DNA of 64,000 bases from Pedobacter sp. ok626. GTDB taxonomy: Bacteria; Bacteroidota; Bacteroidia; Sphingobacteriales; Sphingobacteriaceae. The notes under the pieces were generated by a model. That model made no database searches. It was not told the DNA's origin and was given only the letters and a program-made list of their open reading frames with translations. The stretch is taken from the NCBI RefSeq assembly GCF_900100435.1, contig NZ_FNEX01000018.1, positions 104,161-168,160 of the forward strand, given 5' to 3'. How positions within the stretch are numbered: position 1 is the stretch's first letter; the number at the start of each line of letters is the position of its first letter. The translations under genes were made by a program, and so were the position numbers. Positions 15,466 through 26,500 of this stretch are shown piece by piece.

Positions 15466-18400
15466 TTATAAACCTATCCGTACTCCTAATTGAAATGACC
15501 TAATTTGTGGCTCAACCGGCACATCTACTCCTTGAGTATAAATACTTCCGGTAGCACTAAATTCAGGATCATACCCAAGGTATTTGGTAAGTACAAACAA
15601 GTTATTCCCAGTAGCATAAACCTTAACGTATTTAAGTGCTTTAGTTTTTAAAGGAACATTATACGCCAGGCTTAACATCCTCAATCTAAAATAAGACCCA
15701 TCTTCAATCCAACGATCTGAAAATCTGGAATTCCCCATAGGATCGTTTAATGTTGCCTTTGGGATGTCGGTAACCTGTCCATCCATTTTCCACCGGTTTA
15801 AAATGGCTATACTTTGATTGTTGTAATTTTTTTCGGACTCCAAATTAGCACGGGTAAAATTGTACAAATCATTACCGTAACTAAAGGTAAACAAGGCATC
15901 CAACGACCAGTTTTTATAACTAAACTGGTTACTAAAGCTTCCGGTGAAGTCAGGATTAGGATTACCAATAACGACACGATCATTCTCGTCAATTACTTTA
16001 TCCCCATTTACATCAGTAAAACGAATATCACCCCCACTAAAGGCTACAGGATTACCCAGAGCTGTTTTAATTGAATATCCTGCAGATGCAGCTTCAGCAT
16101 TGGTTGCATAAACTCCGTTTGTTTTATAGCCGTAGAAAAGATTAGCTACTCTTCCTACTTGAGTAATATAGCTTGCATCTGCATAGGAATTGATCAAACT
16201 TCCATTGTTATTAGGAAGTGATAAAACTTTATTCTTATAGGTACTATAGATAAGACCTGTATTCCATTTAAATACCCTATTAAGGATTCGGGCATTTATA
16301 CCAACATCAACACCATTGGTACGCATTGCCCCAGAATTTGTAACCGAAAAACCAAGTCCACTAACAGTTTGTGTTGGCTCATAAATAAGCATTTTTGAAG
16401 TTCTGTTGTTGTAAACATCCACGGAAAAAGATAAGTTCTCATTTAAAAATGAAGCATCTATTCCGAAATTTGCTTTGGCTACTCTTTCCCATTGCAATTC
16501 AGGATTACCAAAATTTCCTCTTACTAAACCAGATAAACCGAGCAAGTTTTGTTTTACATAATATTGACGTGCTGTATAATTTCCGATATCATCATTAGCC
16601 GTAAGTCCATAGCTTGCCCGAACTTTTAGCAGTTCGATAAATCCCGCGTCAGACATAAATTTTTCTGAAGATACCAACCAGCTTGCAGAAACAGAAGGAA
16701 GCACAGCGAAAGGTGCTCCACCAATTTTAAATCCTTCAGTTGCCTCGTTACCAAATCTGGAAGAACCATCAAGCGATACATTTACATTCAAGAAGTATTT
16801 GCGATTATAATCATATTCTGCCGTTAAGTAATTATTTAACCACCTATACTTCCCAATTTCTCCACCTAATTCTCTTAAAGCAGCAGAACCATTTCCAATA
16901 CTGATCAGCTGATCCGTAGCAGAATTATAAGTTCTGGCATAATCACTTTCCGTATTGCTAGAGATGTATCTAAATCCAGCTGTTGCAGAAATGTTATGCT
17001 TATCAAAAGTTTTGCGATAACTTATTCGGGTATCACTATACAAACTATAAATTCTTTGGACCTGAGCAGATAAGCGACTATCCGCTATTGCACTTCTAAG
17101 TGTATCATTTGAAACACCTTTCTTTGGAATGAAGTAGCTTTCTCTTTGCTTATCATAAGTAACCCCAATTAAAGAAGAGAAGTTTAAACTCTTGTTAAAT
17201 TGATAATTAAAATTAACAGATCCAAAAAATCTATAATTCTTTGTAACAGCTTGTGCTGTATTAATTAAAGAACGTGGATTACTGACCCCAAAAATATCTG
17301 CGTCACTTAGACTCGGTGAAACATTATTACTTGCATCTACCTCATTTGCCCTTAAAAAAGGTGACTTTACCAGTGCGGAATAGATTGGACTTGTCTTCGT
17401 AGAAAGCCCTTGATCCTTTAAATTCTGTTCGGCATATGTAAAAGCAAGATTAGCATTCGCTGTAAGTTTTTGAGTCAATTTAAATTCAGCGTTGAAGCGG
17501 GTATTGTATTTAATTAAATCAGTACTATCTACAACTCCTTTATTTTTCAAATATCCTATAGAGAGCGCATATTTCGCAATATCATCTCCACCGGTGATCT
17601 TTAAGAAATAATTTTGATCATAGCTTTTTCTAAAAATTTCTTTCTGCCAGTTTGTATTGTTATGATAGGTATAATAATTTGAGTTCGGATTGTCATTCAT
17701 AAACGGTAATGCAGATATCTGTGCACTCGTATAGCCCCCACTTTGCAGGAGTTCCGAAAGATATAGTCTATAGCTATCAGACTGCATAACAGGTAAACGC
17801 TTAGGTTCAAGATTTAAACCACCATACATGGAAAAATCAATCTTTGTTGCTAATTCTTTAGCATGATTGGTATTAATGAATATGATGCCATTTGCAGCTT
17901 TGGTACCATAAATTGAGGCCGTTGCATCTTTAACTATCGTGAAGTTATCAATATCTTTAACATCGATATACTGAAGCGGATTGTTAACATGACCTCCAAT
18001 CAGACTCGAACCATAGCTATTGTTGTCATAAATCATCCCATCGACTACAATTAACGGCTGATTTGTCGAATTAATGGAGTTAAAACCTCTTATCAATAAA
18101 TTAGCTCCAATACCCGCTGTTCCTGATCGACGAATCGCATTTAAACCAGACACACGCCCTTGAAGGTAAGTATCCGGCGTTTCTGAATTTAAATTCCAGC
18201 CTCCCTGGGTATTAACAGTGTTCACAGCTCCAGTAATATGGCTTAGTCGCTTCGAACTAAATGCAAATGCAGCTTCATCATAAAAAGAAGTAAAAGAATC
18301 TTCGTGCAACCTAATGTTTAGTTCTTTACGACCTTTTAATGAAATTTCCTTTTCCTGAAAACCGATTCCAGAAACCAAAATGATGGCATTATAATCGGGA

Positions 18401-18669
18401 ACAGTCAAAGAAAATCGGCCCTTTTCATCCGTCAGCGCAGCAGAGTATCCCTCTACCCGAACATTTAATGCAGATAGCGGTTTTCCGGTAGATGCATCTA
18501 TAATTATCCCCTTAAGTTTTGGACCTTTAGCTTTTTTATTTAGAACAACTTTTACAGTATCTCCGGGAATATGAAGTGAATCGGATTGCTGCGAGAAACC
18601 TACTGATGATACAGCCAATAACGTCAGCATAACCGGTAAACTTTTAAAGAGTGTGATTGATTTAAACAT
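15466..18669 (-). CDS. SusC/RagA-family TonB-dependent transporter (pair 1)
   Basis: A 1067-residue outer-membrane transporter. A signal peptide (MFKSITLFKSLPVMLTLLAV, ending near VGFSQ) is followed by a carboxypeptidase-regulatory-like domain (LKGIIIDASTGKPLSALNVR, about 52-125). Next is a TonB plug (YLQGRVSGLNAIRRSGTAGI, QPLIVVDGMIYD, IKDATASIYG-like; about 155-275), and then the 22-strand barrel ending RSFQLGVRIGL. There is no STN domain, so it probably does not signal through an anti-sigma factor. It pairs with the SusD 36 nt downstream and lies 32 nt after a FAS1 lipoprotein gene in the same operon. It is paralogous along its whole length to the SusC at the right edge of the window. Confidence 0.93.
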   Translation of the reverse strand: MFKSITLFKSLPVMLTLLAVSSVGFSQQSDSLHIPGDTVKVVLNKKAKGPKLKGIIIDASTGKPLSALNVRVEGYSAALTDEKGRFSLTVPDYNAIILVSGIGFQEKEISLKGRKELNIRLHEDSFTSFYDEAAFAFSSKRLSHITGAVNTVNTQGGWNLNSETPDTYLQGRVSGLNAIRRSGTAGIGANLLIRGFNSINSTNQPLIVVDGMIYDNNSYGSSLIGGHVNNPLQYIDVKDIDNFTIVKDATASIYGTKAANGIIFINTNHAKELATKIDFSMYGGLNLEPKRLPVMQSDSYRLYLSELLQSGGYTSAQISALPFMNDNPNSNYYTYHNNTNWQKEIFRKSYDQNYFLKITGGDDIAKYALSIGYLKNKGVVDSTDLIKYNTRFNAEFKLTQKLTANANLAFTYAEQNLKDQGLSTKTSPIYSALVKSPFLRANEVDASNNVSPSLSDADIFGVSNPRSLINTAQAVTKNYRFFGSVNFNYQFNKSLNFSSLIGVTYDKQRESYFIPKKGVSNDTLRSAIADSRLSAQVQRIYSLYSDTRISYRKTFDKHNISATAGFRYISSNTESDYARTYNSATDQLISIGNGSAALRELGGEIGKYRWLNNYLTAEYDYNRKYFLNVNVSLDGSSRFGNEATEGFKIGGAPFAVLPSVSASWLVSSEKFMSDAGFIELLKVRASYGLTANDDIGNYTARQYYVKQNLLGLSGLVRGNFGNPELQWERVAKANFGIDASFLNENLSFSVDVYNNRTSKMLIYEPTQTVSGLGFSVTNSGAMRTNGVDVGINARILNRVFKWNTGLIYSTYKNKVLSLPNNNGSLINSYADASYITQVGRVANLFYGYKTNGVYATNAEAASAGYSIKTALGNPVAFSGGDIRFTDVNGDKVIDENDRVVIGNPNPDFTGSFSNQFSYKNWSLDALFTFSYGNDLYNFTRANLESEKNYNNQSIAILNRWKMDGQVTDIPKATLNDPMGNSRFSDRWIEDGSYFRLRMLSLAYNVPLKTKALKYVKVYATGNNLFVLTKYLGYDPEFSATGSIYTQGVDVPVEPQIRSFQLGVRIGL

Positions 18670-18701
18670 AATATAGTTTATTTGGAATAGCCGCGTCTTA
18701 A

Positions 18702-20213
18702 TTATTGGATTACTGGAACTAATTTTACATAGTCTAACAGCAAAGTATTTACGTTCACAGATGTACTCGCTGCAGCAATAAGTGACATGGTTACATTGCC
18801 ATATTTACTAACCACGCAATCACCTAGATAACGCTCTGAATAGGCTAATGCATTAGCAATCGGGTCGGTAGAGGCAACTGACACAGGTTTATAGCCTAGG
18901 TCTGTCAGAATATTAGAACTATAAAAGGTGACCTTTTGGTTAAAAGTTACTGCCTGAGGGTCTCCGGTTGTACCAGCAATGGACCTCCAATAAACTTTAT
19001 AGGTAGCGGATGGAATATTTCTTAAACGGTAATTAGCTGTAAATCCAGATATGGATAACCTGTAAACCTCTAAACTCTTATAAGATACTCCATTGTAATC
19101 TGATCTGATTGGATAAAATATATTTCCGGACGCCCCACCTGCACTAAAGCTACTCACATTTTCACCTTCCACTGTAATTGGTGGAATTTTTTCTGATACA
19201 GCGAAATTCATACTGTTCATGACATACACCCAACCGTTACTCGCTTTGTAAGATGCAACAATTGCATTTTTATCAATTGGAATCTTTACATTATTTACCG
19301 AAATCAATTGTGAAGGTAAAGCGTTTAAAGAATAAGCTCCGCTAACAGCCAGGTCTTTCACTAAATTCCAGGAAGTTAAGTTAGCTGTCGTACTATCTAC
19401 GTCAAGACTGGTTGTATAATAATACTTATTGAGCTTAGCTTGCTCTGCGGAATAAGCTGCATCAGTTAATAGGAAAAAAGTATACTGCTTTTGTTCATTA
19501 CTTACGTTTTGTACACTAGTTAAAAATCTATTTGTCGTTACCAGTCCGGTACCAGGTTTTAAAATTGGTTTCCCTGTTGCCGGATCATAACCTATTACTG
19601 TTGCCAATGTAGTATCCTGCCCCGTTTTGTTCAGTGATAATAGATAATTCTTTTGGTTTAAGCCTGAAGTAGTACTATTTAGATATTCCCAAATACTTAA
19701 ACGTACGGGAACAGCAGCACTAATCACATGAAGTATACCATTTTTGGCGTACTGATTTGCAGTGCTGATCGTTGCATCATCGAAAGTAGTTTTGGTAAAT
19801 GGGATGTATTTGCCGTTAAGCATTAGTATACGCTGAGCAGTATCGGCCGGGACACTGGTAGCATAGGTCAGGTTACTGATGTGGTTCGCTACAAAACTTT
19901 TAAGTTTCAGACTATCGTTTACTATCGAAGCATCCAGGTTTTGTAAAGCAGCATTAGTAGGTGCCCATATCGTATAATTTTTAGAAGAATTTATAACCTC
20001 GGCATAACCGGTTTTGGTTAAAAAAGCACTAAACAAGGAAAGATTTGCATCGGCATTGATTCTATCCATCAAGCTCAAAGTCAAGCCTTCACCGGAAACC
20101 ATCCCTCTTTCCTCCCAGGAATCTTTACAGGCGGTTAATATGCTTAAACTAACAAGCATCATTATTAAAAATCGGGTAGTATTACCTATCATATATTTTT
20201 TACTTAAGGTCAT
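18702..20213 (-). CDS. FAS1 (fasciclin) domain lipoprotein with C-terminal beta-sandwich-like region
   Basis: A 503-residue lipoprotein with lipobox SILTAC after a positively charged start. FAS1 domain 1 covers about 40-185, with NYTIWAPTNAALQNL and the closing NGILHVISAAVPV. A second, more divergent FAS1 covers about 190-345. The last 150 residues start ITVEGENVSSFSAGG and end LLLDYVKLVPV, which looks like the closing strand of a CBM6-type jelly roll. This is inference from pattern, not a family match. The gene sits between two SusC/SusD pairs, where SusE/F-like surface glycan-binding proteins are often encoded. A role as a glycan-binding or adhesive surface protein is therefore proposed. 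A hairpin lies in the 54-nt gap before it. Confidence 0.8.
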   Translation of the reverse strand: MTLSKKYMIGNTTRFLIMMLVSLSILTACKDSWEERGMVSGEGLTLSLMDRINADANLSLFSAFLTKTGYAEVINSSKNYTIWAPTNAALQNLDASIVNDSLKLKSFVANHISNLTYATSVPADTAQRILMLNGKYIPFTKTTFDDATISTANQYAKNGILHVISAAVPVRLSIWEYLNSTTSGLNQKNYLLSLNKTGQDTTLATVIGYDPATGKPILKPGTGLVTTNRFLTSVQNVSNEQKQYTFFLLTDAAYSAEQAKLNKYYYTTSLDVDSTTANLTSWNLVKDLAVSGAYSLNALPSQLISVNNVKIPIDKNAIVASYKASNGWVYVMNSMNFAVSEKIPPITVEGENVSSFSAGGASGNIFYPIRSDYNGVSYKSLEVYRLSISGFTANYRLRNIPSATYKVYWRSIAGTTGDPQAVTFNQKVTFYSSNILTDLGYKPVSVASTDPIANALAYSERYLGDCVVSKYGNVTMSLIAAASTSVNVNTLLLDYVKLVPVIQ

Positions 20214-20228
20214 TTAATTTTTGTATTA

Positions 20229-20257
20229 AGCGGCTGAAAATTCAACCATCAGCCGCT
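20229..20257 (-). other. Intercistronic hairpin between two FAS1 genes
   Basis: AGCGGCTGA (20229-20237) and TCAGCCGCT (20249-20257) form a perfect 9-bp stem with an 11-nt loop. It lies between the stop of one FAS1 gene and the start of the next. There is no U-tract, so it is more likely an RNA-processing or stability element, or a partial attenuator, than a full terminator. Confidence 0.5.
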
Positions 20258-20267
20258 GAACGGTTTC

Positions 20268-22016
20268 TTAAAATCCGCAAATTTTTGCATCTGAACTTGT
20301 CTTTTTGAACCTGCAGCCCTTTTGATCCTGATCGATTGGGATGAAGTGAATCATATCCAACCAGGTAAGGGCCCCGTATGTACCATTCACACAGGTGAAG
20401 CGTATGGTTTGATAACCAGTAGTAGTGATATCTGCTACCCCTAATAAACGCCCAGCGTTATTTTTTGTTCCATTGGGCTGTTCGAAGGAATACCGTTTAT
20501 ACCCCTGAGCTAGCATGAGATTATCAGAGTTAGGATCACTTAAACTAACCCCTGAAGCATCCAGATAGGAAATCATGGAGGCTATATTTGGTAATGTCTG
20601 TTCATTTGCAGTTCCTACATTCATTGTTGCCTGTAAATTGGGGGCCTTAGAGCTTTGCGCTCTATAACACAACCACACTTTATACTTACCCTTCACCAAC
20701 ATTGGGGTTTTAAACTGTACCCAAGTATGCCGACTCGAAACCTGACCAAGTTGAATTGCCAGGTAGTCGTTGTAAGCAGTATAAAAAGTTGTTCCTGTTA
20801 ACGAACCATCAACAACATAACTTGAAACTGTTGTAGCACTTGCATTTTGAAATGTAATTCCGGCACATAGGCTTTTATTTCCAGAGGTATTGATATCTAC
20901 GATTTTACCTAACTGACGAAAAAATGATGTTTGTGCACGCAACTCTGGCTGCTCACCCAGATCGAAGTATACGGCATCAGGATTACGTACCTTAATTTTA
21001 AAATATTTAGAAGCATCATTTACCACCCCATTTTTCGCAGAAATATCACTATGGTTTCTGATCAAAGGCACTCCTACTTCTGTAACATCATTAAAAGTAA
21101 CTTCATTCAGTATCACATCCTGGCTACTTTTTTTGGTAACAATTACTTCATTCGGTGCTATTGTAGGAAATGACTCTGCACTCACCAAATCAGCCATATA
21201 ATTTGCTCCCGGTAAAACATGGTAAGCCACATATAACCATAAACTATCGGCATGATCTTTCGGATTATTCTTTGTGGACAGCTTTAGCCGAAGTTGTTCG
21301 TAGCTCGTAAACCCAGCTACTCTTAAAGCGCTATCACTTTCAGCAATCGCAGTTAAAAATCGGCGAGTGGTATCAATATTATTGATCGTATTTAATGTAT
21401 CGTATAACCCCGTAGCTTTCAAAGCCTGGGTAAAAATAGAATAGCGAGAATTGCCTTCAATAATTTGAGCAACTGTTTTGGATGCCGGGACCAGAACATG
21501 ATCTAAAACATGGATGATCCCATTTCCAGTTCTTATGTTGGCTTGCAATATATTAGATTGTTTATTAATTGTATACCTTGTAACTCCTCCTGTATTAGAC
21601 GCACCAGTAATTAAATACTGCCCGTATTCCGTAAGGCGCAATTTGCCATCAGTAAATTTTGATGTTGAAATGGTATCTGAGATCAGGTGAAACTTTACCA
21701 TATCCTTCAATGCATTTACATCAACCTCTGCAACAGCTGATTTATTCAATGTTTTTAACCACAAATTTACAGCGTCGTTAGTAGGCGCAAAGATGGTATA
21801 CGAACCATAAGCACCCAAAAAACCCGACGAACCTGATTTCTTAATGATCTCTGAGAATAAGGAGAATTTTTCAGGATAAAGATCCAAGTAGCCGGTAATA
21901 TTCACATCACTAGTAGTAGCCAGTGTCATGTGCTCCCTTTTACATCCTAACAAACCAACAACAAGCATCAACAAAATGCCAATCATCGTGTACATTTTTT
22001 TAACTGTCTTTTTCAT
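20268..22016 (-). CDS. FAS1 (fasciclin) domain lipoprotein, two FAS1 plus jelly-roll-like C-terminus
   Basis: A 582-residue lipoprotein with lipobox GLLGC. FAS1 domain 1 (about 35-185) shows SYTIFAPTNDAVNLWLK and closes NGIIHVLDHVLVPASKT. A second FAS1 follows (about 185-350). The region 350-570 contains HTWVQFKTPMLVKGKYKVWL and ends ALTWLDMIHFIPI, again resembling a carbohydrate-binding jelly roll. A short basic, Cys-containing tail (KGCRFKKTSSDAKICGF) extends past this apparent end. The domain order is the same as in the next gene of the operon, although the two proteins are only distantly similar, so they look like old duplicates. It is encoded 15 nt after the SusD of pair 2 and probably acts with it at the cell surface. 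Confidence 0.8.
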   Translation of the reverse strand: MKKTVKKMYTMIGILLMLVVGLLGCKREHMTLATTSDVNITGYLDLYPEKFSLFSEIIKKSGSSGFLGAYGSYTIFAPTNDAVNLWLKTLNKSAVAEVDVNALKDMVKFHLISDTISTSKFTDGKLRLTEYGQYLITGASNTGGVTRYTINKQSNILQANIRTGNGIIHVLDHVLVPASKTVAQIIEGNSRYSIFTQALKATGLYDTLNTINNIDTTRRFLTAIAESDSALRVAGFTSYEQLRLKLSTKNNPKDHADSLWLYVAYHVLPGANYMADLVSAESFPTIAPNEVIVTKKSSQDVILNEVTFNDVTEVGVPLIRNHSDISAKNGVVNDASKYFKIKVRNPDAVYFDLGEQPELRAQTSFFRQLGKIVDINTSGNKSLCAGITFQNASATTVSSYVVDGSLTGTTFYTAYNDYLAIQLGQVSSRHTWVQFKTPMLVKGKYKVWLCYRAQSSKAPNLQATMNVGTANEQTLPNIASMISYLDASGVSLSDPNSDNLMLAQGYKRYSFEQPNGTKNNAGRLLGVADITTTGYQTIRFTCVNGTYGALTWLDMIHFIPIDQDQKGCRFKKTSSDAKICGF

Positions 22017-22031
22017 AATCTTTATTTTTGA

Positions 22032-23489
22032 TTATTTATAAAAATTGTTTTGTTCCAATGCTGGATCAGTATTAATTTCATTCTGGAAAATAGGGAAGTA
22101 ATGGCTGTCCACATCTTGGTAAATTGCTAACGCGGACTGTTGTCTCGCTGCGGGTACGGAACGTTCAACTACTCTTGTAAAAATTTCATTTAGTCTTTGA
22201 TAGTTACTTCTTTTTGCATTTCGCAGTAAGTCAAACCAACGTTTTCCCTCAAAAGCAAATTCTCTAGCTCTTTCATTGAGTATATAGTCAGAAATACCAG
22301 TAGCGTCTGTGACATCAGGCGTTTCTTGAGTTATATTTGGCGCGGTAGCTCTGGTCCGTATTTTAGCAATGATGTCCAAAGCATCCTGCCCCCGATTAAC
22401 CTGAGCACAAGCCTCCGCTTTCATCAGCAAAATATCAGCGTAACGATAGGCAAACCAATGTACATAGGATGGATTATCAATAGAGTACTTTGTGATACTC
22501 GAAGAAGTAGGATTATATGCAGCATCCTCACCTCTGATATCCACTACAGGATTAGCAGATTCATCAGGAGCAAAGAATTCAGCTGAAGTGGCGGGACCAG
22601 CAATAAATTTTTTCTTTGAAGCTGTTAAGAAACTATAAAAAGGATTTGCAGCCCCCAATGCATCAAACTGGAATTCAAAAATACCTTCCGATGAATTTCC
22701 ATTATAGAATAATATATCAGCCCATCCACTCGAATGTGGCACTAATGCGAACTGACCTGAGTTAATGAGCTTATCACATTCTACAATGCTATTATCATAT
22801 TGTTCCATCCACAAATAGACATCAGCAAGAATAGCCTGAGTAGTATATTTAGTAACCCTTCCTTTATCGGAAGCACGCGTACCATAAGTGTTTACTGCAT
22901 TGATTTCTGCTGTCTTCAAATCTGCTACGATCTGAGCCAAGATAATTGAAGCAGCACTTTTAGGCAAATTTTCAAGCTGAGCATCGGAAGAAGTTGATTT
23001 CAGCTTTAAAGGCACATCTCTAAAAGCACGTACTAAATAAAAGTACATTAGACTCCGAACAGTAAGCGCCTCCGCCACGTAAGCATCTAGACTACTTTGG
23101 GTAAATGTTTTATCCTGACTCAATACCTGTGGAGCAAAATCAATTACGGTATTACAATTATTAATGACCCTATAAACAGCGCCCCAATTTGTTAAAGTAT
23201 TGGTTGGAAGAATATTAACATTAATGATATCCTGTTCATCGGTATTAACCCCTGCACCTGCCGCAATCATGTCACCCCGAATTTCTCCCCAAGTAAACAA
23301 GTTGTAAATCAACCCCGCATCTAATAAGGAGGAATAACATCCTATAACAGCAGCTTTCACATCTTCTTTAGTTTTCCAATATTTTTGACGGATAATACCA
23401 TCCTGAGGCTCGAGGCTCAAATATTTTCCGCAGGATGAACTGATAAGTATCATTAGAACTATCAGTGATTTGTAAACATTCGTTTTCAT
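22032..23489 (-). CDS. SusD/RagB-family lipoprotein (pair 2)
   Basis: A 485-residue lipoprotein with lipobox ISSSC and mature start GKYLSLEPQDG. RagB/SusD features include RQKYWKTKEDVKAAVIGCY, the helical YFYLVRAFRDVPLKL segment, and the closing NERAREFAFEGKRWFDLLRNAKR with YFPIFQNEINTDPALEQN. It would form the ligand-binding lid of the SusC encoded 19 nt upstream. It is not closely related to the other SusD proteins of the window, so pair 2 probably takes a different oligosaccharide. Two FAS1 lipoprotein genes follow on the same transcript. Confidence 0.93.
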   Translation of the reverse strand: MKTNVYKSLIVLMILISSSCGKYLSLEPQDGIIRQKYWKTKEDVKAAVIGCYSSLLDAGLIYNLFTWGEIRGDMIAAGAGVNTDEQDIINVNILPTNTLTNWGAVYRVINNCNTVIDFAPQVLSQDKTFTQSSLDAYVAEALTVRSLMYFYLVRAFRDVPLKLKSTSSDAQLENLPKSAASIILAQIVADLKTAEINAVNTYGTRASDKGRVTKYTTQAILADVYLWMEQYDNSIVECDKLINSGQFALVPHSSGWADILFYNGNSSEGIFEFQFDALGAANPFYSFLTASKKKFIAGPATSAEFFAPDESANPVVDIRGEDAAYNPTSSSITKYSIDNPSYVHWFAYRYADILLMKAEACAQVNRGQDALDIIAKIRTRATAPNITQETPDVTDATGISDYILNERAREFAFEGKRWFDLLRNAKRSNYQRLNEIFTRVVERSVPAARQQSALAIYQDVDSHYFPIFQNEINTDPALEQNNFYK

Positions 23490-23508
23490 TTTTTCCTTTG
23501 TTTATTGC

Positions 23509-26500
23509 TTAAAATCTGGCAGATATACCAATAGTCATTGTTTTAATAGGAGGCGTCATTGAATTATCAATAGCTACAGAGAAAGGTCCACTGATCTTTG
23601 TCGTCACTTCCGGATCCTGCCCTGTGTACTTAGTTAAAGTGAGGATATTTTCTGCAGTCACATAAACACTAAGTCCTTTCATGTTAACACGCTTCAAAAA
23701 GTTCTTCCCCAAATCGTACCTTACAGTAACCGTTCTCCATCTAAGGAATGAAGCATCCTCTACATATCGGCTAGAACCTAGCCAATTGTAGTTATTCGTA
23801 GAACCATATACAGCTCTCGGAATATCGGTTATATCGCCCTCGGCTTTCCATCTTCGCAATACAGCAGTACTCTGATTGTCGTAAGAAGACATATTTGTGG
23901 TGGCCATTTTAGTTCCGTTAATAAGATCGTACCCGGTACGGAAACTAAAAAAAGCACTGACCTTAAGATTTCCATTAAAAGTAATACTCGGGCCAAAACC
24001 GCCGGTATACCTTGGATTGCTATTACCCAGGTAAACAATATCTTTATAATCAATACTTCCGTCGTGGTTGATATCTTCGTAAATAGCATCACCTGCCTGA
24101 AACTGATAATTGATAGAAGCATTATTTGCGTAAAACTTCATATACTTCTTCTGGCCATTTAGTCCTACAATATCATTTCCATCTGCGTCTTTGGCTACTG
24201 TAGCCTCAGTGGTTGCATACACTCCTTTAAATTTAAATCCATAAAAAGACCCGAAAGGATTACCTACCTGTAGGTATTCTTTGTAAGTCCCATTTGTAGT
24301 GATTTTTCCATTATTTTCAGCCGGATACAATGGAGATATTTCACGGAGCATATTTTGATTTTGTGCAATATTAAAAGCAAAATCAACACGCCATTTTTTG
24401 TTTTTAATTAAGGTACTGTTCAAGCTAAATTCCCAACCTTGATTATCCATTGTTCCCACATTCATATCTACTGAATTGAAACCGGTATAGTTAGATAAGG
24501 CAAGATTTTCATAAAACAAATCTGTGGTCCTGTTTCTATAAACCTCCACATCTATATTTACCCGATTATCGAACATGTTCAGATTCAGTCCAATATTTTT
24601 ACCAGTAACTGTTTCCCATCGCAAATTGGTTAGCTCCAGATTAGAGGAAGAAACACCTGTCTCACCCAAATAGGTATAATCATAAGTATTATAAGTATTG
24701 TAAAAACGGTAATCCTTTTTTGGCGCATTACCTGCCTGCCCATAACTGGCCCTGAAACTCAAATCGTCTATAAATTTAACCCCCTTCATAAAAGGTTCTC
24801 CAGAAAGTCTGTACCTTGCAGACACTGAAGGAAATAATCCATATCGATTATTGGGACCGAAACGAGAGTTACCATCACCTCTTAAACCAACATTGATCAG
24901 GTAACGATCTAAGAATCCATATTGTGCACTGATCAAGGCACCCACGCTGCGTGTTTGCGAAACTGAAGAATAGAGCCTCAAATCGAAATTTGCTGTTCTC
25001 CCCCCGCTAGTTACATCAGAAAGTTCAGAAGAGGGCGAATTTGCACTCATTGCCTGTTGACTTACATATCTACTATCGTTACTCTGAAGTGATAACAGCC
25101 CCTGAAAAGTATGTTTACTACCAAGTACCGGCGTATAAATTAAATTTGTTTTGGTAGTAACTGTAAACTGGTCACCATCTACATCTGAAGCACGGTTAGA
25201 AATGGTCTCCGTAACTGGCCTTCCTGTAACAATTTGAGGTAAAAAAGTTGTAATCTTTGAGTTATTAATATCGAACTGAACATCCGAAGTAGCTGTTAAT
25301 ACCCCAGGAACAACATTATATTGAACATTAAAGTGAGGAGTAACGCGATCTCCCAATTGATAATTTGAAGCTTGTAGGGCCATAGATACTGGATTATAGG
25401 TGCCCCCCAATACATAATTCCCACTTCTCAGGTAATAATAAGCGAAGCCCTGGGCTGTTGTTGCTGGTGTAAAGTAGTTATCGGTCAGATTACCATATTC
25501 ATCATATTCGTATATACTTTGATTGGGCATTTTAATATAAGCAGCTTGTCTCACCCCCAAATCTTTGGACCCGGTATAAAGCTGATTATTGGAAATATGC
25601 GTATAAGAGACATCGGTTCTGAATTTTATTTTTTCTGACACGGTATAATCAAGGTTGATCCGGGCAGTAATACGTCCCAAATCGGTTCCCTTTGTAGTAC
25701 CTTGCTGATTGAAATATCCCAGGGAGCCATAATAACGAGCGCGTTCTCCTCCACCTGAAATAGAAACATTATGATCCTGCAGATAACCAATCCTTGTAAT
25801 TGCATCTACCCAGTTTGTATTGTTGCTAAAATTGTAGTAGTTGTAAGGATCATTCTTATCATATTGAAATTCTTTAGCAAATTCTGTAGTCGAGAAAATC
25901 TTGCCAGCATTGTAATATTCTTCAGATATTAAGGTAGAATATTGATTACCATTAAGCAGAGGAATTGCACTTGGTTGCTTTGAATAGGATCCTTTAAAGG
26001 TGTATGTAATATTAGGTTTACCGATTGTACCACGTTTTGTAGTAATAATCAACACTCCGTTGGAGGCTCTTGATCCCCAAACAGCTGTGGCAGCTGCATC
26101 TTTCAAAACACTGATTTCCTTGATATCTGAAGGAGCAATATTTAACAGTTGCGCATAATTATTTTCATCGGAACTGGCGAAATTAAAATCCTCAGGGATC
26201 TCTGTTTCATAAGGCATTCCATCAACTACAATCAATGGATTGGTAGCTCCATTAATTGAAGAAGTCCCACGGATACGAATTTGCATCCCTGCCCCTGGAT
26301 CTCCTGAAGTTGCAGCAATATCCACACCTGGTAATCGACCTTGTAAAGCTTGATCAATAGACGCTGACTGCATTTCCTCCAATACCTTGGCGTCTATTGT
26401 TGCAACTGCGGTTGTTCGATTACGCTCATCCACTCGCATACCTGTTCCATTGTCCGTACCACGTTTACCACCTATCACAATTTCATTAAGTGAGTTATTA

